NCBI GenBank assembly: GCA_037903355.1
Contig: JBAJFE010000005.1
Coordinates: 3,658,001 to 3,722,000, forward strand
DNA length: 64,000 nt
Direction of reading: 5' to 3'
DNA from: Trichuris trichiura
Taxonomy: Eukaryota; Nematoda; Enoplea; Trichinellida; Trichuridae
The translations under genes and the position numbers were made by a program. The notes under the pieces are model-generated. The model was not told where the DNA came from and searched no databases. It saw only the letters and a program-made list of their open reading frames with translations. Within the stretch, counting starts at the first letter, position 1. The number at the start of each line of letters is the position of its first letter. Below are positions 43,247-55,588 of the stretch, piece after piece.

Positions 43247-44466
43247 ATGAAACTGTTCTTTCCTTTTCTCTTTACACTCACTGCTGTCCTATGCGAATCG
43301 TTTCCGCAAAATAAGGTAACCAATTAATTTCAATAAACAACATTTCACGTCACCATTCTTAGATTATACGACAAAAAAGGCAAAGCCCATTTCTGGAAGG
43401 ACTTGGAGGACCCTTGGCTTTAAAGCCACGCACAGGCAAAAGTGAGCGCATTGTTCTCCCCTTTCATAATCGATACAATAAAGCTGACATTCGCTTCGCA
43501 TAGTTTATGGGCGTATTTTTAAAAATGAACCCGCTAGCGCTATCGGGTTCATTTTTAAACGCGCTCAGTTTTTTACGCACAGATAACGAGCATTTTGAAA
43601 ACATTACAACGTTTCAGAACTGAAAAACGAACTCACCTCAGCTTTGTCTGTGTAAGCTCTGCTGGATCTATACCGTAGGTCAATAAGTATATAATAGCTA
43701 TGGTATCATCTCTGCTGGTTTAACGTATCAACATTTTCAAGAGGTCTTCACTTCCAGCATTTAGAAAAAGCTCAAACTTGTTTAGATATTTTTCCAGCGG
43801 CTCTAACAAATGTGATGTAATCTTCAGACGATACGATAAAACATACAGCTTCGCCGGCAGAAGTTATCTCATCGCAGACTACTGCGAAAACTGTTCCAAC
43901 AACGACAGCGACGACGAGGACGACCAAGGCTCCCATCAGCACAACCGAAAGCACAAAAATCAAACAGCTGAAAGCGAAACGTATTCAAATAAGGTTAGCA
44001 CAAAATTCTGACGTAAATTCTTGCAGCAAAGCTCGCCAGTACACCTTCTGTCAAAACAACGACAACTAAGGCACCAATGCCCACAGAATCAGCAAAAGCA
44101 CGCATCCAAGTTCCAAAGAAGCCAACCATTGCCAGTCGACCAGCCGAAAGTTACTCAAAGAGTAAACCAACTACCGTAACAGCGAAGCATGAAACCGCGC
44201 AGACGACATACATTAGTCCATCTCCATGTTGCCACTCTTGGGATGTCATGAAAGCTATCCTATTCGGCAGATGCGCATACGTAACGTCTAGCAACTGTCA
44301 ACAATCAAAGCAGCAAACAACTGAGCAGAGATCTTGCGAAAATTTGAATAATGCAAATATGGACAAGCTGAAACGAGAAATTTTCCAAGAAATCGCTAAG
44401 CAGTTGGACTCTCTCAAAAAAGACATAATGTCAGGTAAGCAAGCCGGCGATATGCGGCACAATTAA
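43247..44466 (+). CDS. secreted Thr-rich mucin-like protein with dibasic site, orphan
   Basis: Four exons join in phase to 246 codons: 43247-43315, 43363-43441, 43828-43980 and 44027-44466. Exon 1 is a signal peptide (MKLFFPFLFTLTAVLC). Exon 2 contains a basic cluster, IIRQKRQSPFLEG, resembling a furin-type cleavage site. Exons 3 and 4 carry Thr/Ser/Lys-rich sequence with a repeated motif (TRTTKAPISTTES in exon 3, TTTKAPMPTES in exon 4), suitable for O-glycosylation. The tail has Cys residues (PCCHSW, FGRCAYVTSSNC, RSCENL) and a short amphipathic Lys/Glu helix (DKLKREIFQEIAKQLDSL). The internal repeat decides the reading frame across the exon 3/4 junction. It is the only plus-strand gene in the right half. 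I do not recognise a family; a cuticle, eggshell or surface-coat role is a guess only. Confidence 0.65.
43516..43566. repeat. hairpin-forming palindrome in an intron
   Basis: TTTAAAAATGAACCCG is followed by a 10-base spacer and then by its reverse complement CGGGTTCATTTTTAAA, giving a 16-bp stem. It lies in the second intron of the Thr-rich secreted gene. Confidence 0.75.
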
Positions 44467-44641
44467 AGACCGTTCGCTTTTTTTACCAGCTTTGGAACGT
44501 CGGCAAAGTTGAACAATTATGCAAATCGTCTTCGCGGATATATTACATACTTAATCAGCCCATTAAACCACCAAGTCTTGTTGGCTATTTTTTGTTTACT
44601 TTTTCAATCATTAAACCCTCCTGGAAAAAGGTAGATAAAAA

Positions 44642-47158
44642 TTAAGCAGCTTTTCTGCTAGTAGGCGATATCCACATCATTTCCAACCACGAATCGACCT
44701 CTTGCTTAAAGCCGCTTTCCGCGTATTCGGACCAGCGCAGAATGCAGCTGTGCAAAGCAATAATATCTTGCATTGTCAACGTTTCCAGCTTGGCGGAAAA
44801 GTTGAATCCTTCGCGTTCCAAATGATGATCAATACCAGGGGTAAGGTTGCTAAAATATTTTTGTCTTGATACAACGCTCGACCGGGAGACATTATGTCGA
44901 TAGTTACGCTAGGAAGGAGGTGAGCTTTGTCGCCTTGGGCGATGCTAACAACTGCCGATGTAAAAAAGACAATCCAGCAAGGGCGTGATCAACTGTTACG
45001 CTTTCAAGGAGGCTTGAATCAAGGGGCAACGCCCGCTTGGGTTTCATATGGACAAGATGAAGCAAATGAGGGTCCAATTTACACTTTTCTATAGATCTGC
45101 TATACTTCAACTTCCTAGGGACAACGATTGTTGGGTGAAAGCTATCAAACGGCTCCTGAAAAAACTGGCTCAATAGCATTCTTCAAGGAGACTCCAAAAA
45201 AGAAGTATACAGTACCTTGCCGACAAGATCAAAATCAAAATATAATTGGTACTCTTGACGTCGATATCCGGTCAATTTGGGCAAAGCTGCTTGCTGATGC
45301 CCAATGACGACATATTTGGAAGCTGACGTGAACAGCAGGGCTTCAGCGGGACCAAATTCGAACGCGTTCTGGCGAGTAATTCGATTGGCCAATAGACAAA
45401 GAAAAACTGGGCGCTCGTTGAACGGAGGAAGAACACCGATATAAATAATTGGAGGATCTATAAAGCTGGAATGAACGCACCAACGTAAGACAACATTTTT
45501 CCTATATTTACCAACTTACATTGCTCCGAGCACCCGTGCTACCCATTCACCCATTAGTTCTTAATCAAAACGCGGATAGATACAGTACCTAGGTTGCTTG
45601 AACAACAATCATTCATAAATAGGTTCAACTAATCGTCGAAATCAATAATATTAATAAAGCGTTTAACATCGGGCAAAACATTAAAGCGTCATTAGAAGAG
45701 GAGCGGCAAAGCTTTCCCGCGCGACTTTGTTAAGCGAATACAACGGGAGATCTCACTACTTTCAAAAATCACCAAATGAAGTCAGCGTATGGTCATTCGT
45801 TGTTTAAGAGAACTTGATCATCACTTGACTTTGTACAGTAAGCTTATAGTCGCTAAAACACGAATTCAAAACTAGTTAAAGGCTGAGTAGTTTTGTTACG
45901 TTCCATCATAAGCATAAAAACGGGATAAGGGACGCTGTCTGGTCCTTCATCACGTCATTGGCCATTACTGAATCAATAATGCCAGTGAGTCACCAGTGTT
46001 CACGAGAGATGAAAGGATAGTGTTCTAGCCGGTTTATTATAATTTAAAGCTTATATTCGGAAAGTTCTGCTTTGTAAATATTTGCGTACGTATTGAATTT
46101 GCTCATTTTTGCCCATAAAACTGTTTCGAAAGAGATAATAATTACTTATACACAATTAGCTTTAAAAGACTGAACTGCGCGAGGCTTTTCTGCCAACAGA
46201 CTAAACGACATAACGCGAAAAACGAAAAATGGGGTTACTGTTGGAATACGAATTTTTTCGTCCGTACGAAGACTCTTGTTAAAAAAAATAGTACTTACGA
46301 GTTACAGGTGTTGAACAGAAACCATTTTCCTTCCACTCTTCATTCCTTTGAAGGCCGCATTGGTCGAAAATAGAAGTTAGAGGGAACATTTGCGTTCTTA
46401 TGAACTGCTCGGAAGTGTGCTCTGCCAAACGGCCGAAGTTAAAACTGTGGGCCCAAACTCGACTCGGATTCTTCGCGGCAAACCTCTACAAGTACTGACT
46501 TCATAAAACGCATATTTATTTCAATGTTAAGCTATGGGTACTTTAGCCGAAAAAGGATGCAATATCAATATTATTTACGGCGGAAACGAGTAGGAACGAG
46601 GTAAACAAACGTTGGCAAAAGTTGACGAAAAATAAATGACGTCATGACGTACCTTCCATTTGTCGAAGTTGTTATCCTCTGCTTCTAGAATAACTATTCT
46701 CTTGGCTCCAGCTTCCAACAAATCGGCGGGAAGATTACTGATGCCGGGATTAAATAGACAAAACGTCGTCTCGTCACACTTCAAGTGCTCTTTTACTCGA
46801 GCAAAAATTTGATCTATGATTTTGTACACTAAGAAACGAGCGTAATTAAAAACTGATAAAGTACATTACCTGTAGCAGCATGCGATCTGTCCGGATGCAA
46901 GCTAACTGACGAATTTTTGCTACGCCTTGAAGGCGTGGATTTGGGCAGGAATAGCTCGTCAGCTTTAAGCGATTCCAAGTTTGTTGGGTTAAGGATACCT
47001 ACTGGGTAGCGTTGCCGGCGCTCCAGCTCCGATATTTTACCAAATTCGTCTCCATGTTCAACCTGTGGTACATTGAACACCGGAGTTACCAGACTCCTAA
47101 TGCTCGGTGAACGCCTGCAGATTTCCTGCACACCACTCAAGCATTTTAGCAGTTTCAT
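44642..47158 (-). CDS. TFB2M: mitochondrial transcription factor B2-like protein (TFB2M)
   Basis: TFB2M derives from KsgA-type rRNA dimethylases and melts promoters for mitochondrial RNA polymerase. Six exons keep frame through 449 codons: 47158-46870, 46828-46653, 46485-46299, 45457-45216, 45155-44908 and 44849-44642. The N-terminus is basic and hydrophobic, as in a mitochondrial presequence (MKLLKCLSGVQEICRRSPSI). The SAM-fold motif I region reads FCLFNPGISNLPADLLEAGA, aligning with the TFB2M motif but without the second glycine of NPGxG. Later blocks align with TFB2M (HPPIIYIGVLPPFNE, HLVHMKPKRALP, LTPGIDHHLEREGFNFSAKL). The catalytic N-x-P-Y motif of true dimethylases is absent, as in other TFB2 proteins. 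Methyltransferase loss is inferred from these changes. Confidence 0.88.
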
Positions 47159-47648
47159 ATTTCAGTTCTTCTTATCGAAAAAAATGTACTGCCATTTCAC
47201 AAGAAACAAATAGACGATTACCCTATTATAGAGTGAGAAAAAGAGTATTTTCACGCGTGGAGAGCTAAACTTTTTCGAAAAAGCTACGTATGCGCTAAAT
47301 AAAGTCACAAATGCATAGACAACTCAAAATTCTTTTAACAGGAGAATAACAAGCCAACTTTCAAGTACATGATGACTGTATGCTATAATGCGCAGGTTCA
47401 ATAGGAAATACTGTACTTCTAAAACGCTATAAACAACTTTTTGCTACAGCTGCTTGAAATAATAGAATTTTCCGTTAGCTCAAGCCACTATTTTAAATTT
47501 TATAACCTTGGCTACAAAACAAAAAACGGTAATAAAAATAAGTTTAACAATATTGGACAGTATGGAATATTTAACAAATCAGTAAGAAAAAAATTTATGT
47601 AAGCACTTTCAAAGTTCGAAAGTAAAAAAACAAAGCTCGCCGGACCGC

Positions 47649-48258
47649 CTACAAAGATGCTTTGAGAATACCCAACAGGGCGTCAAAGTTGACAAGCAAG
47701 TGGTCTGCGCACCTTAAGAACCAAAGAGTCTCTAAGTTGTTTTGAGAATATTGAAGCTGTTTCGTCGCAACCGATGTTCTCTTTCTAATGCGGCCTAAGT
47801 TTCTTTCAAACTTTTTTAGTACTTGACAATCATTAATTAACCGGCAGGAAACAAGTTTTTCTACCGAAATCACTTACGCGAAACTAATGTTGAAACATCT
47901 ACGCATTGGCGGAATGTCGAAATGACTCTACACTACGCCGCGTGAACATTTCGATGATATTTCCTCTTTCGAAAATCCTTATCGGTAAAAGCTGCAGCGT
48001 GTGCATGTATGCCCTCTCAGTATATCCCATTTGGACTATCCAAGATACCTGTAATTGCACGAAGCAATTCGAAAGTCCCGCCAAGAAAAATCCTGTTTTG
48101 AAAGGGTAAATTCCGAACAAGTCATAGAATAATCGCATAATCGCAAATCCAATTAACAGACAATCAAGTTGTTTGCTGGCGAAAGCTAGGTGAATCACGC
48201 GCACACTGAAAACCGCAAAAGTAAACAGACCCCAATAAACTCGGCCCGCCGAAAAGGT
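47649..48258 (-). CDS. unidentified multi-pass membrane protein, boundaries uncertain
   Basis: On the minus strand, a frame from about 48258 (VTFSAGRVYWGLF) encodes two or three hydrophobic segments (FTFAVFSVRVIHLAF, CLLIGFAIMRLFYDLFGI, GFFLAGLSNCFVQL) and runs to about 47900. A second ORF ends with a stop at 47649 (NNLETLWFLRCADHLLVNFD and on). A possible donor GTATCT lies after VQLQ and a possible acceptor between the two parts. I cannot place the start and do not recognise the family. A peroxisomal PEX11-like protein was considered on faint similarity of the last segment but is not supported. It lies between TFB2M and TANGO1 on the same strand. Confidence 0.35.
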
Positions 48259-48858
48259 TACCTGCGAATGGTTTTTGTGCTACTGTAGTTCAGTATTTTC
48301 ATTTGAGTTTTCATATTCATTGATCTGTGCGTTGTTTCGAAGAAGTAATCAAACAGCGCAAATTATTTCTAGTTTTTTGCGGACACAATGCGCGGAATGC
48401 AAATTTTTAAAAGCCAAAAGATCGACAAGAAAGATGAATTACGTTTACTCAATGAAACCAATTGCCAAGTGGACTTCAGCCAACCACTGAACAACGCACG
48501 AACTTCTCACTCCACCAACGTACAATTTTACAAAGAAAAAACATTTTTCCACTCACCAGGTTAGTTTCAAAAGAAGAAACAACTCAAGAAAAAAAGAAGG
48601 AGACAACAAGAAGCCGCAATCGCAGGGATTTGGCGCAAGGCACGGTAAACAATTAAAAAATTGACGAGGAAAAAAAATTTGGTTTGCACTTTTTCGAACG
48701 AACGCGTGGCAATGAATTGGACAAGTCAAAATGACAAGACGCAACCGCGCAATCGATGCTCGCGTATATTGATGGCAAAACTTGCAACGAGAAACGAAAA
48801 TACGATTCTTCCGCTGGCGCAATGGAAGCGCAAAAATTCGGCGGGAAAAATGGGCCCG

Positions 48859-51800
48859 TTACTTGCGAATCGTTTTTGGACGATACGGTAAGTTGCGCGT
48901 CATTGGTACAGGTACGCCCGAGGCTGCTAAAAATGGTGGCGACGTGGCGCTTGTATCCGTTTCGCAGGACGGATCCGAGCTGACCGCTTCTCCGCGTATG
49001 TCGCGCCGTTCGGCCGACAGACGATAGCGACTTTCTCCTTTGGCGGAAAGTGAATTCGCCTCACCGTTGCCAACACGCTTGTGACGCGACGATCTTCCCT
49101 TCGGCAAAGGGTCGCCGCCCATAAATGGAGGCGATGACGAATTTGAATATCTTCCGTTGATATGCAAATTTCTACTTCGACGACCGCAGTCGTCCGAGCG
49201 ATCCCACTCGTTCCATTGGTGGTTACTCAACGAATTAAACGAGTTGAATTCCGCTCCCTCCAAACTGCCTTCAAGTTCGGGACTGCACAGTTCGTCCGGT
49301 ATCAAAGGTAACGGTGGCAGTGGCGGTAAAGTGAGACAAGCTTGCGGCGGCATAGCGGTAAATAAGGGCGGAACGGATAGATTATTCATCGCTGAAGGAT
49401 CAACATTGACGGCACTGGGTACAACTCCATCGTAGGAAATTAGCTGCGTACGAAGATTGCTGTTCTCCAACCTAAGCGCTTCCAATTCTCGCTCGTGACG
49501 CTTGGAGCTTAGCCAAGCCTCCTGAGCAGCCCTTTCTAAGCTGAGTCGTTGCCTTTTATTCTCTTTTACCAAATCCTTCACTTCAGCTCGTACCTCCGTC
49601 AGCATTTGCTCAACGTGCTCCTTTTCTTCTTTATATCTACAAAAAAAGCTAACAAATTCACTACCACAAAAATTGTGCGAAACCAAAAAGCACAACATGC
49701 ATTTTTTTCATAAATTCACACGCTCTTACTACGAACGACTGACTGATACAGTAAGACTGTTAAACCTGCGCGCTAGTTACGCAAATTTTAAAAAAACTCA
49801 CGAAACAGCGTTTAAAAGCATAAGTAATTTCACTCGAGATTAACAACATACTTTGGGGAAGCAAAATTTGCTAGCAGAATTAAAAAAGACATGTCGCAAC
49901 TAGCGCCACCTAGCCTTTGCGGATTTGCAGGTTTGGCGTTCCGCCTAAACACCTGCGACTAATTCTTCGGCGCGAATGTGCTTTCACAAAAAGCGAAAGT
50001 CATTTCGTAAGGCAAAACTAACGTAGAAAATTTAGAAATACGCTTATCTGTTACCTTATTGAAAAGGAAAAGCGACTATTTAGAAAAAGTGTTGTCAGGT
50101 TTGGTATACTGTCCACTTACCCTTTCATTTGGTCTTCGCGACTTTCCAGCTGCTCCGTCTGCTGTTGTGATAAAGACATTTGCATACCAAGTTGTTTTTG
50201 CATCTCCTTCTGTCGTGCTTCGAAGAATTCTTCCAATATTTTCAGTCTCGTCGCGGCTTCCATTGTTTGCATCTCGGCTTGTTGTACGGCCGTTTTCATT
50301 TCGTCCCTTTCGATTCTTAGGCGCTCCATTTCGCCTTCCAACGCTTTTCGATTTTCCTCCTCTTTGCCAAGTGTTGCTTTCAGTTCGGCCGTCTCTTCCT
50401 TCAAGCTACCAATTAAACCGTGCAGTCTTGAAGAGTCCGCGATTTGTTCCCACAACTCAGCCGAGGAAAGAATCGTGAAATCTTCATTTGTCCAATCGCC
50501 GCCTTCGGTTGGACCATCTCCCGAACGCGAAGGAGCGACCTTGGCGACCATCTCCTTTAGACCATTGGATTCTAGCTGCATCATGCGGAGTTGCTCCTCC
50601 ATGTCGGCCTTCTCCTTCAGCAAAGCGCTGTTCGAATTGCCCAATTTGGCTATTTTTCCCTTGAGACGGTCGACTTCTTCGGAAAAGCGAATTCTCTGTT
50701 TCCGTTCCTCTTCGGACGATTTTCTTAAGTCGTCCATTAAGCCAAGGTCACGTGCACGCTCTTCTTCAAGCCGCTCAATCTGCTCAACCTTCAATTGAAG
50801 CGTCTCCTCCAATTTGGCATTCGTCTTTTCAATATCTTTCGTACAACCCATTTTGTCCTTCAAGTCCGCGTTCTCTTTAACCATTTTTGACAGGTCCTCT
50901 TCCAAAAAGTCGTTCGCCTCTTTGTAGGAGGATAATTCGCTTTCCAGCTTTCTCACGCGCTCGGCTAATTGATTCTTTTCCTCTTCTTTCCTCGCCAGTT
51001 CATCGAAGGTGTTTTTGCGAGCGACGGATTCACCGGTCTCGTGCTCGCAAGCGGATACCAAACGATTAACGTGTCGTTCAACCACGTCAATAGAACTAGC
51101 AAAAGCGCGCCTTCTCCATTCCTTTGCTAGCGCGCAATTAACCGAATAAATAAGCAAAGCGGCAATGGTCAATGTTATAAGGACAAGCTCGTAAATGTGG
51201 GTACTTTGCTTCCACGACGGGGGAATAGCTGCACTAACCTGTCTTGAGAGAAAGGAAAAAGCCATAAGGAAGTATTCAACCAATCGTTTGCCTATTTTTG
51301 CAGGTAGGCTTTTCGACCAGCCAGCATCTTCCTTCTTATGCTCAACTGGCGCGTCTTGCCTTATAGGCCCTTCTGGACAAGCGTCCGAGTCCAAATAGCA
51401 AGCTTGCGCGTCCGCGTCTTCTTCATGAGCCGGAGGAATCTGATCCGAAGAATGCAAAACATCATCCTCGTGACGAATGTTTTCCTCTGGCAATTCGTCC
51501 ACCCGATGATCCGGAATACTCGCATCTTTTGAATGAATATCAGCGCTTACGGTACTGTCGTACTTGACATCTTTTGTACCTGCAGACACTTCAGAGAAAT
51601 CACCGTAAGACCATTTACGCGGGCACGTTTTCCGCGAAATACTGGAGTAGTAGTCCAAATTTTTGGCATGAGCTTTCTTTGGCAAAGTTGGCAACTCGCT
51701 TTTCGCTGGGGAAACAGACCGCGAGGACGCAACTTTTTCCCGCTCAAAGTCTGTCACTGGCGGAGTGCTCTTTTCAGCCGGCAATGGAACAGGAGTTACT

Positions 51801-53633
51801 CTTGCAAGCGAAGGTGGGTCGCTTGGCGCTTCCTTTTGGTCGAAGTGCTGCTGCCCAGTTTTGGAATCGCCAAGCTTAGGCTCAAGGTCGGGTTTTGCCG
51901 CAATTTCAGCTTCACTGACGTTCACTGTTGACAGGTTTGAGTTATCTTCGACGAACCGTCCCTTCCCAATGGAAGGAATTTCGATCTTTTCCTCTTCGAC
52001 GGATTGTTGCGCAGATTTTGATTTGTTCTCCTCGACTAAAATCTTTGGCGCAACTTCGCCTTCCTTCACAATTGGAGTCGAATGACCAGGAAGCTGCGAA
52101 TCTGACGAGTCGACATTCTTCTTCTTCTTGTCAACATCGCCCGTCATAGCTGCTTTCTCAAGCACGCGGTGCTGTTCGATATGGGTCTCTTTTGAATGAA
52201 CACTTGCTGAAGGTGGACCTGTACCTTGTAGAACGTCGCCCGAAGATGGTCGATGCCTTTCTGTTCCATTACGTTTAATAGTATTTTCAAAATTGTCAGC
52301 AGGAATGTGTCTTTTGTTCCCATGTTCTACAGGCGCCGAAGAATGCCCGGCTTCGCGCTCAAAGTGATCAACCGGACTTTGTCCATCCAATGGGCTCTTA
52401 CTATTCGTCACTGTTTTATTTTTCAGCTCGGCATGCTTTTTCTTAACCTTTTCCGATATCAGTATCGAACTGCCGGCTTGTTTATCCTCGAGATAGTCGG
52501 CTATGGTGACGTTACGCGAAAATTGGAACCCCAAGAATTGCTTCAACTTGACGGTAGCATTTTCACTGGAGTTGGCCTCTGTCAAAAGGCACATCTCGTT
52601 TTTGTAGTTCTCTTCCAAAAAGCTGGTAAGCGGTTCATCGTCCAAATTGCGTGGATCGATTAGACCACTACTATTGGCAGACTGGAAAAACAGAAGTATC
52701 GCAATAAAGTTGCTAAAATGATCACCTTAACTGAACAACATTTATAATTAATACAGCAACGTGATATAATTTTAAAATAATAATAATAATCATCATCATC
52801 ATCAAAGACGAAAGCAAATCAGTGTACAAACGTATCGCTAATGTCAAACAACCTAAGAGGATACGGTAAGCTCGACAGATTTGCAGGTTGAATAAAAAAA
52901 GCTACACTCAACTCATTAGGATGTCAGGCAAGCAAAGCTGCGGATAATGCAAAGTAAATGATGCAACTAACAATAGCTGTTCATAACTACGTAGCGCGCA
53001 GCTTTACGTAAGCACTAACAGTAAGCTAGTTGCCTTGCATGGCATAATTACGTGTACTGCAAAGAGAGAGAAGGAGTAATAAACTATAAGGAGAACGTGA
53101 ATCGTGCTTTCGTAATTCAGTGATCCAATAGGTGCAATTCAGGGCGTTGAAGAGACACTATTTTTTATCTAAGGAGGACAAAAAACGAAATTCTTGCCAT
53201 GAATGGAACACACGAAGCAGAATAGCAAAGTGAGCGAAACACGTGTCGACCAGCTGGTTCGAACGCGCTACGATGCATTAAAAACCATTTCCAACGCAAG
53301 ACGCTCGTTAAACTACGGCAAAAGGGGAATTTCACTTACTTTGCCAAACCAATAGCCGAGCGGACCAAAGCCAAATATGCTGACCTCGTTGCCTACATTC
53401 AATGATAAAAAACGGCCATCCTGCTCGTTATCATGCCCGTTCGTTGCTTTCGTTAGAAACAGCTGTTCTACAAAAGAATCCCAAAATTCGAATCCCACAC
53501 CTTGGATAATGTCGCCGGAATTACCGCTGCATTTGTCGTTTTTGCACATCAAATTGTTTGCCGAGGCGACGGATTCTTCACAGGAAACCAAAACACTACA
53601 CAAGAAAGGGAAGAACGCCAACACCCACGGCAT
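48859..53633 (-). CDS. MIA3: TANGO1/MIA3-type collagen cargo receptor at ER exit sites
   Basis: TANGO1 spans the ER exit-site membrane and recruits COPII to load procollagen and other bulky cargo. Three exons (53633-53340, 52681-50121, 49636-48859) give 1210 codons in frame. Exon 1 has a signal peptide (MPWVLAFFPFLCSVLVSC) and an SH3-like luminal domain (CKNDKCSG..., RFLSLNVGNEVSIFGFG). Exon 2 has a long acidic, low-complexity luminal stretch, a hydrophobic membrane segment (LVLITLTIAALLIYSVNCAL) near 51170, and a long heptad coiled coil from about 51000 to 50121. Exon 3 finishes the coiled coil and has a Pro-rich region (LTLPPLPPLPLIP) suited to Sec23 binding, then a basic Ser-rich tail. The layout matches TANGO1 rather than cTAGE5, which lacks the luminal part. 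Absence from C. elegans is from memory. Confidence 0.9.
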
Positions 53634-55588
53634 TACTGGCTAAAACGTCACCGGCGTGACTTTTTACAGTATAGAAGTGCGGAAGAACGATAATAAGGTT
53701 ATCAGAACCAACAATGCGAAAAGCCCAAAACTTTCAGCCGACGCAAGGAAACAACTAACTGCAGCAAGCAACTTACGAAGGCAAAGTTTGCTTAGAATTA
53801 GCTTTACAGCAAGCTATGGACCACATTATGTACAGCCTGAAAACATATAAAAGGAAACTCAAAACTTTAAGCTTTTCTTCCTTCCCAGCGAACGGTATCG
53901 GGAAAGCTAAAGCTTGTGGCGCGTACGAAAAAAGGCTGAGTAGATTGTAAGGATTTTTTGCATCAATGGCTGAAGTTTAATAGAGACATTGGCTTAACTC
54001 GCACACGGTTATGAAAATACCGATACTGAAAAAAACATTTTCCCTAGCCTGAATAGTTCTTCCCATCACTGTTATTACTCTCCGTCTTTAGTAAGTAAAA
54101 CTACGCGTTCCTGAAAATCATGGAGAAGAGAAGACGATAAAGAAGCATTACTTCTAACCATATCGGCAGAGCTAGTATGATTAAACGCGTTATTTTTAAA
54201 TTTTACGCGGGCAAGCACATCAATTTCTCATTACAAAAACTAGCAGAGCACTTATCCAGCCCTGCTAGCTATCTTCGCGTGAAATGCAGCAGGCTAATTT
54301 CAAAACTACAGTATGAACTTAAATGCAGGTAACGTGATAACGTGCTCATCCAAGTACTGTACTTATTTCAAAACGAAAACGCTTAACGGAATTGTAAACG
54401 TCCATTAAAAGTGCTTTGCATGGAAGTAGTCACAATGTTTTTAAAATAAGTTTTAATTTTTTACTTGAAAAGCCTAATAAGCTGCAGCTAATCGAAACAA
54501 TTCAAACCTTGTTTACTGTAACGCACGCGTGAAAGACTTCTCCATTTAAAGCTAAAGCCGCCAGGATTAAAGCAACTACTATGCTTTTTGTCCACTTCAA
54601 CTGTCTTCGATTAACGCCGTCTTATAAACAATTTCTTTCTCCTTTGTGCAAATGCAATATTTAAAATTCATTTTAATACTCATTAATTTGTTTTATTGGA
54701 CGGTACAGTTGTTTCGACGGAATAAATTCAGCTGCCGAGAAAGCAACTTCTTAATTTTCAGTTACTTCTATTGTAAGTTGCCCGGCGTAATTCATCTCGT
54801 GTAAAAATTGCTTCAGTGCTTTAGTTGCTGTCTCTTTCACACAGATAATTGTAAATACCTATAATGGCGTTGCGAGATAACTTATAACAGGTCATGTGCA
54901 AAAAAAAGAGCCTATGATTTACCGCTAAAGAAAGATATGACGTCATCGTGGCTGAAATCATTTCAGCAGGGTAACGTAAAAGTTTTACACTTAGTTTTTT
55001 CGAATAAGAATATATAACTTTATACCGTCTTTTTGTACAGCTGGGACGCGTAGTTAAAAATGCTTTCAGTCCGCACACTTTTAAAAGACAATGTCGTTCC
55101 AAAATTATGAATATGAAATACAACTTTGTTTCTACCTATTGCGACTACGCGTGCCCGCTGCAATAATTAACAACGTTAAGTGTCGCTGCGATAGCATCCG
55201 CGTTAAGAATACTGAAAGAACGGGTAAACTTAAATTAACGGGACAACATCGTACGAACAAAAAATTTACAAATCTTCCAACCGCTTTTCGGAATATTCAA
55301 ATTATTTGCCTTTGAACCACGTCCTTAAAAGTAACTTTGCGTAGAAGAACAAAAAACAAGACGAACCTGAGAATCAAAAAAAGACTTTGAAAGCGCAGCT
55401 TACAAAATTGAAAGGCCGAATGCCCAATCTCGTTCGGTCGAAAAAAAGAAACTTCACTTATTTGGTTCCCCACGAACAGTCGTGATCAGTAAGGAAAAAA
55501 CGTCGTCAGCAAAACATACAACAATCGTATACAGTATAATCGAATATAACTTCAAAAAAAAATTAAAAAATCATTTTCCGCGCTAATA
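53634..55588. other. intergenic, no gene recognised
   Basis: Upstream of TANGO1 and downstream of erlin. AT-rich, with only short ORFs that show no domain. Confidence 0.5.

Noticed and set aside
47649..48258. Assignment of the membrane protein to PEX11
   Set aside because: Only a short hydrophobic segment looks similar, the order of helices does not fit, and the exon structure is unresolved.
50059..52663. Several 60-144-codon plus-strand ORFs
   Set aside because: They are antisense shadows of the TANGO1 exon, caused by its Glu/Ser-rich codon composition.
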